Shown here piece by piece: positions 6,906-8,862 of a stretch of 8,862 bases of DNA. Each line of letters begins with the position of its first letter. Position 1 is the stretch's first letter. Source of the DNA: JABMPU01 sp964457455 (GTDB lineage: Bacteria; Cloacimonadota; Cloacimonadia; Cloacimonadales; TCS61); contig CAYWJN010000099.1 in NCBI GenBank assembly GCA_964457455.1, forward strand, positions 1 to 8,862, read 5' to 3'. A program made the position numbers and the translations under genes. The notes beneath the pieces were generated by a model. The model made no database searches and was not told the DNA's origin. It saw only the letters and a program-made list of their open reading frames with translations.

Positions 6906-6955
6906 CTCCTTGAGAATTTTTTACGAAAAACTTGATTTTGGAATTTTTCGTCAAG
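6906..6955 (-). promoter_or_regulatory. Structured leader with competing hairpins before the pilin-like gene
   Basis: Two overlapping stems are possible: ACGAAAAA (6923-6930) with TTTTTCGT (6944-6951), 8 pairs; and CTTGA (6931-6935) with TCAAG (6951-6955), followed on the minus strand by five T's. The minus-strand CTTGA (6955-6951) can also pair with TCAAG (6913-6909), which overlaps the AAGGAG ribosome site. The arrangement allows attenuation or site masking, but in AT-rich DNA it may be fortuitous. Confidence 0.3.
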
Positions 6956-6987
6956 CTTTTTTGTTGTTTCGGCTTATTGTTTAAGAT

Positions 6988-7003
6988 GGTTCTATTCAGA
7001 ACC
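6988..7003. repeat. Small perfect hairpin GGTTCT-ATTC-AGAACC
   Basis: Six perfect base pairs (6988-6993 with 6998-7003) and a four-base loop, about 90 bases upstream of the pilin-like start. No T-run follows on either strand, so it is not a terminator. It could be an operator-like inverted repeat or part of the neighbouring repeat region. Confidence 0.35.
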
Positions 7004-7093
7004 CCCGATATAGTCATTCTTCCTTACGGGGCAGGCGAAGAAAACGAATTGTAGCGAAGATAAAATTATAACTCAAATCACAACTGTTTTTGC

Positions 7094-7148
7094 AAACCTT
7101 GAAAAGGTTTAAAAGGCTTTTCTTCCTGCTGAATCTTTTCAACGGTTT
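7094..7148. repeat. Nested inverted repeat, AAACCTTGAAAAG family
   Basis: AAACCTT (7094-7100) and AAGGTTT (7104-7110) form a tight 7-pair hairpin. The wider left arm AAACCTTGAAAAG (7094-7106) also pairs with CTTTTCAACGGTTT (7135-7148) apart from one inserted base, giving an alternative long-range stem. The layout looks like a dispersed intergenic repeat; whether it recurs in this genome cannot be seen from one window. Confidence 0.5.
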
Positions 7149-7210
7149 AAACTCCAGATTACAAACCTAACCACTAGTTTCCTGATTATTGTTGCAATTA
7201 TTTATTTATT

Positions 7211-7394
7211 AAATTCCAAATTTCAAGAACCAAATATATAAATGAAATTCCAAAAAACAAATAGCAAAATACAAACAAATTCCAATTACCAAAACTCCAA
7301 ATTTCAAGCTTAGGATGGAAAGAATATGTAGAAAGGAAATTATTTGTAAATTGGAAATTGTGATTTTCTTTAATTGCTATGTTATTTTGGAAAT
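7211..7394. repeat. Large imperfect inverted repeat rich in AAATTCCAA / TTGGAAATT
   Basis: The left part (7211-7308) is rich in AATTCCAA-type words and contains an exact 12-base direct repeat, CCAAATTTCAAG, at 7216-7227 and 7297-7308. The right part (7346-7394) is rich in the complement; reverse-complemented, it aligns with 7245-7290 with scattered mismatches and small gaps, so transcripts could fold into a long imperfect hairpin. Similar C/A-biased intergenic palindromes occur in many environmental genomes, often as dispersed non-autonomous elements; membership of such a family is inference. Confidence 0.55.
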
Positions 7395-7460
7395 GCTATA
7401 CTAGAAAAGGTCTTATTGAAAGAATCCCTCCATTTCAAGATTGGAGCTGATAATCTAAAA

Positions 7461-7501
7461 AATAAAACAGCAAACTGATTTTTTCAATTTGCTGTTTTAT
7501 T
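7461..7501. terminator. Orphan terminator-like stem-loop
   Basis: AATAAAACAGCAAA (7461-7474) and TTTGCTGTTTTATT (7488-7501) form a perfect 14-pair stem with a 13-base loop. T-rich tracts flank both sides (plus strand 7500-7514; minus strand through 7460-7456), as in bidirectional terminators. The flanking genes are transcribed away from it on both sides, so it ends no visible coding transcript. Confidence 0.6.
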
Positions 7502-7524
7502 AATTCTATTTTTTCAATAATGAT

Positions 7525-7551
7525 TTAACTTCTTTTATTTTAAGAAGTTAA
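7525..7551. repeat. Perfect 10-pair hairpin
   Basis: TTAACTTCTT (7525-7534) pairs perfectly with AAGAAGTTAA (7542-7551) around a seven-base loop. It lies 23 bases after the orphan terminator-like stem and 17 bases before a third hairpin. No T-run follows on either strand. Confidence 0.55.
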
Positions 7552-7568
7552 TTGCAATGTTGGCGTTT

Positions 7569-7596
7569 ATTCGGAAATGGACAGTTATGTCCGAAT
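7569..7596. repeat. Hairpin with two mutually exclusive stems
   Basis: ATTCGGA (7569-7575) pairs with TCCGAAT (7590-7596), 7 perfect pairs. Inside it GGACA (7579-7583) pairs with TGTCC (7588-7592), 5 pairs with a four-base loop. The two stems compete for TCC at 7590-7592, so only one can form at a time. Confidence 0.5.
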
Positions 7597-7613
7597 TTGG
7601 TAGAGAGATAATG

Positions 7614-7641
7614 TTGCAGGTATTTCAGATTGAATTATAAA
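7614..7641 (+). promoter_or_regulatory. Weak candidate promoter for the dehydrogenase gene
   Basis: TTGCAG (7614-7619), a 16-base spacer and TATAAA (7636-7641) resemble a sigma70-type promoter with a good -10 and a poor -35. It would give a leader of about 140 bases. An alternative is the TAGATTTG at 7744-7751, which matches the Bacteroidetes -7 pattern TAnnTTTG. Neither can be decided from sequence alone. Confidence 0.22.
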
Positions 7642-7778
7642 AAACAAAATTACTTAGATTGTTTACTTTTTAAGATTATTGTTGACTAATTTTTTGAAAA
7701 ATGGAAAAAAATGCCTGTTGTTTTCCTATGGGAAATACAAAATTAGATTTGAGGATATATATTCAAAAAAAAATAGAT

Positions 7779-7783
7779 GGAGG
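7779..7783 (+). promoter_or_regulatory. Ribosome binding site deciding the serA start
   Basis: GGAGG sits five bases before ATG 7789. An in-frame ATG at 7777 overlaps this site itself and has no ribosome site of its own, so 7789 is the start. Confidence 0.85.
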
Positions 7784-7788
7784 AAGTT

Positions 7789-8712
7789 ATGTCAAAAAAA
7801 GTTCTTGTAGCAACTATTAAACCATTTGCAAAAGCAGCAGTTGATCAAATTAAAATGGTTTTTTCGGAAGCAGGTTATGAACTGGTTTTATTGGAGTCGT
7901 ACAAAGAACAAAGTGAATTTGTGGAAGCAGTTAAAGATGTAGATGCCTTGATAATTCGCAGCGACAAGTGTACAGCAGAAGTATTGAACAATGCAAAAAA
8001 TCTGAAGATTGTAGTCCGTGCTGGAGCTGGTTATGATAACATCGACCTGCAAGTAGCAACTGAGAATGGAGTTGTGGCTATGAATACTCCGGGTCAGAAT
8101 TCCAATGCTGTGGCAGAACTGGTTTTTGGTCTTATGATCACTCTCGCCAGAAAACAGTATTTAGGAAAGGCAGGAACAGAATTGAAATACAAAAAAATTG
8201 GGATTCATGCTTATGGCAATGTAGGAAAATTTGTGGCAAAAATAGCTAAAGGTTTTGAGATGGAAGTTTGTGCCTATGATCCTTATGTAGATGATGCAAT
8301 AATGAAAGCTGATGATGTTCAGCCTGTTAATTCTGTTGAGGAGCTTTATAGATCTTGTGATTATATTTCTCTTCATCTTCCCAAGAATAAGGAAACTATT
8401 AATTCTGTTAATTATGAATTGATGTCACAAATGAAAAAAGGTACGGCAATTATTAATACTGCCAGAAAAGAAGTTGTTGATGAAGAAGGACTTAAAAGAA
8501 TTTTTGCAGATCGGGATGATTTTTTATTTGCTTCGGATGTTGCTCCAGATTGCAAAGACGAATTGAGAGAAAAGTATCCTGAAAGATGTTTCTTCACAGC
8601 TAAGAAAATGGGAGCTCAAACTATGGAAGCGAATATAAATGCAGGCGTTGCTGCTGCCACTCAGATTATCAATTTCTTAGAGAAAGGGGATACAACATTT
8701 AAAGTCAATTGA
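7789..8712 (+). CDS. serA: D-3-phosphoglycerate dehydrogenase, short lysine-type (IIIK-like)
   Basis: A 307-residue D-2-hydroxyacid dehydrogenase expected to oxidise 3-phosphoglycerate with NAD+ as the first step of serine synthesis, in the cytoplasm. Seen: RAGAGYDNID from Arg77; TPGQNSNAVAELVFGL around 100-114; a Rossmann segment GIHAYGNVG (138-146), where the first glycine of GxGxxG is Ala141; Asp164 (YDPY) at the end of the next strand, favouring NAD over NADP; NTARKEVVDEE with catalytic Arg226. At the place of the usual catalytic histidine (TPHxGA) it reads A-K-K-M-G-A, giving Lys273. This matches the short enzymes of Bacteroidetes and Entamoeba, described as type IIIK. There is no C-terminal ACT domain, so serine feedback through that route is not expected. 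The usual serC neighbour is not in the window. Start set by GGAGG at 7779. Confidence 0.92.
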   Translation: MSKKVLVATIKPFAKAAVDQIKMVFSEAGYELVLLESYKEQSEFVEAVKDVDALIIRSDKCTAEVLNNAKNLKIVVRAGAGYDNIDLQVATENGVVAMNTPGQNSNAVAELVFGLMITLARKQYLGKAGTELKYKKIGIHAYGNVGKFVAKIAKGFEMEVCAYDPYVDDAIMKADDVQPVNSVEELYRSCDYISLHLPKNKETINSVNYELMSQMKKGTAIINTARKEVVDEEGLKRIFADRDDFLFASDVAPDCKDELREKYPERCFFTAKKMGAQTMEANINAGVAAATQIINFLEKGDTTFKVN

Positions 8713-8740
8713 AGAAAATTTCGAGACCATTAATTATCGC

Positions 8741-8769
8741 TTGACACTGAATTAAGGGATTTTTAAAAA
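8741..8769 (+). promoter_or_regulatory. Sigma70-type promoter of the tRNA gene
   Basis: A perfect -35 TTGACA (8741-8746), a 17-base spacer and a -10-like TAAAAA (8764-8769) lie 20 bases before the tRNA 5' end, so initiation would fall just upstream of the mature tRNA. This suggests the tRNA is transcribed independently of serA. Confidence 0.6.
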
Positions 8770-8788
8770 GTCTTCGAATATGATTTTA

Positions 8789-8862
8789 TCCTGAATAGCT
8801 CAGCGGTAGAGCGGGTGGCTGTTAACCACTAGGTCGGGGGTTCAAATCCCTCTTCAGGAGCC
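8789..8862 (+). tRNA. tRNA-Asn (GTT), cut at the CCA end by the window edge
   Basis: The cloverleaf is complete: acceptor TCCTGAA (8789-8795) pairs with TTCAGGA (8853-8859); D-stem GCTC/GAGC; anticodon stem 8814-8818 / 8826-8830 with one G-U pair; loop CTGTTAA with anticodon GTT at 8821-8823, reading asparagine codons AAC/AAU. T-arm GGGGG / TTCAAAT / CCCTC has one G-U pair. The discriminator is G8860, then CC at the last two bases; the final A of an encoded CCA would be the next base outside. Confidence 0.96.

Larger units (their letters stand above)
7004..7788. other. Gene-free region packed with repeats and hairpins
   Basis: No frame here has both plausible protein character and a ribosome site. 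The region holds, in order: a GCGAAGA pair (7035-7041, 7054-7060), an inverted repeat (7094-7148), a large imperfect inverted repeat (7211-7394), a terminator-like stem (7461-7501), two further hairpins (7525-7551, 7569-7596), and the leader of the downstream dehydrogenase. It separates divergently transcribed genes, yet contains a terminator-like element that serves no visible gene. Confidence 0.7.

Noticed and set aside
6901..7017. N-terminal extension of the pilin-like gene up to 7017
   Set aside because: The extension is Lys/Asn-rich with no domain character and covers the structured leader; the strong AAGGAG site before 6900 decides the start.
7204..7308. CRISPR-like array from recurring CCAAATTTCAAG words
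   Set aside because: Only two exact 12-base copies, irregular degenerate words between them, and no cas genes.
7315..7404. 29-codon plus-strand frame beginning ATGGAAAGAATA
   Set aside because: It falls inside the imperfect inverted repeat, has no spaced ribosome site, and its composition is explained by the repeat.

Overview
The window is AT-rich (about one third G+C by eye) and comes from a Gram-negative anaerobe-like bacterium. Three proteins look like outer-membrane beta-barrels or barrel relatives, one is a lipoprotein with a FG-GAP propeller, and one is a cysteine-packed ferredoxin-type protein. The phosphoglycerate dehydrogenase is the short Bacteroidetes/Entamoeba-like kind with lysine at the catalytic histidine position. 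Together these fit the FCB superphylum, perhaps a Cloacimonadota-like lineage. That placement is inference; the window holds no rRNA or other firm marker.

Layout: (1) 220-1550, minus strand: two exported barrel-type proteins, the second (930-1550) PorT-like. (2) 1551-1823: divergent intergenic region with a short cryptic minus-strand frame that ends in TAATG on the barrel gene's start. (3) 1824-4690, plus strand: a tightly coupled pair, a 776-residue lipoprotein (TPR-like helices, seven-blade FG-GAP/VCBS propeller, ASPIC/UnbV tail) whose stop overlaps the GTG start of a 179-residue Fe-S protein with 20 cysteines. (4) 4705-6900, minus strand: a pilin-like membrane-anchored protein, a strong terminator hairpin, folC, and overlapping folC's end a short barrel relative whose C-terminus has been replaced by an unrelated tail. 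(5) 6901-7788: about 890 bases without a credible gene, filled with inverted repeats, hairpins and an orphan terminator-like stem-loop. (6) 7789-8712, plus strand: a serA-type dehydrogenase, then a well-formed promoter and a tRNA-Asn whose final CCA base lies beyond the window edge.

How the parts relate: folC (folate polyglutamylation) and serA (serine synthesis) feed one-carbon metabolism but sit in separate transcription units, so no pathway operon is claimed. The most system-like element is the coupled lipoprotein/Fe-S pair. The most unexplained DNA is the 7.0-7.6 kb repeat and hairpin region. No CRISPR array, transposase, integrase or rRNA was seen.
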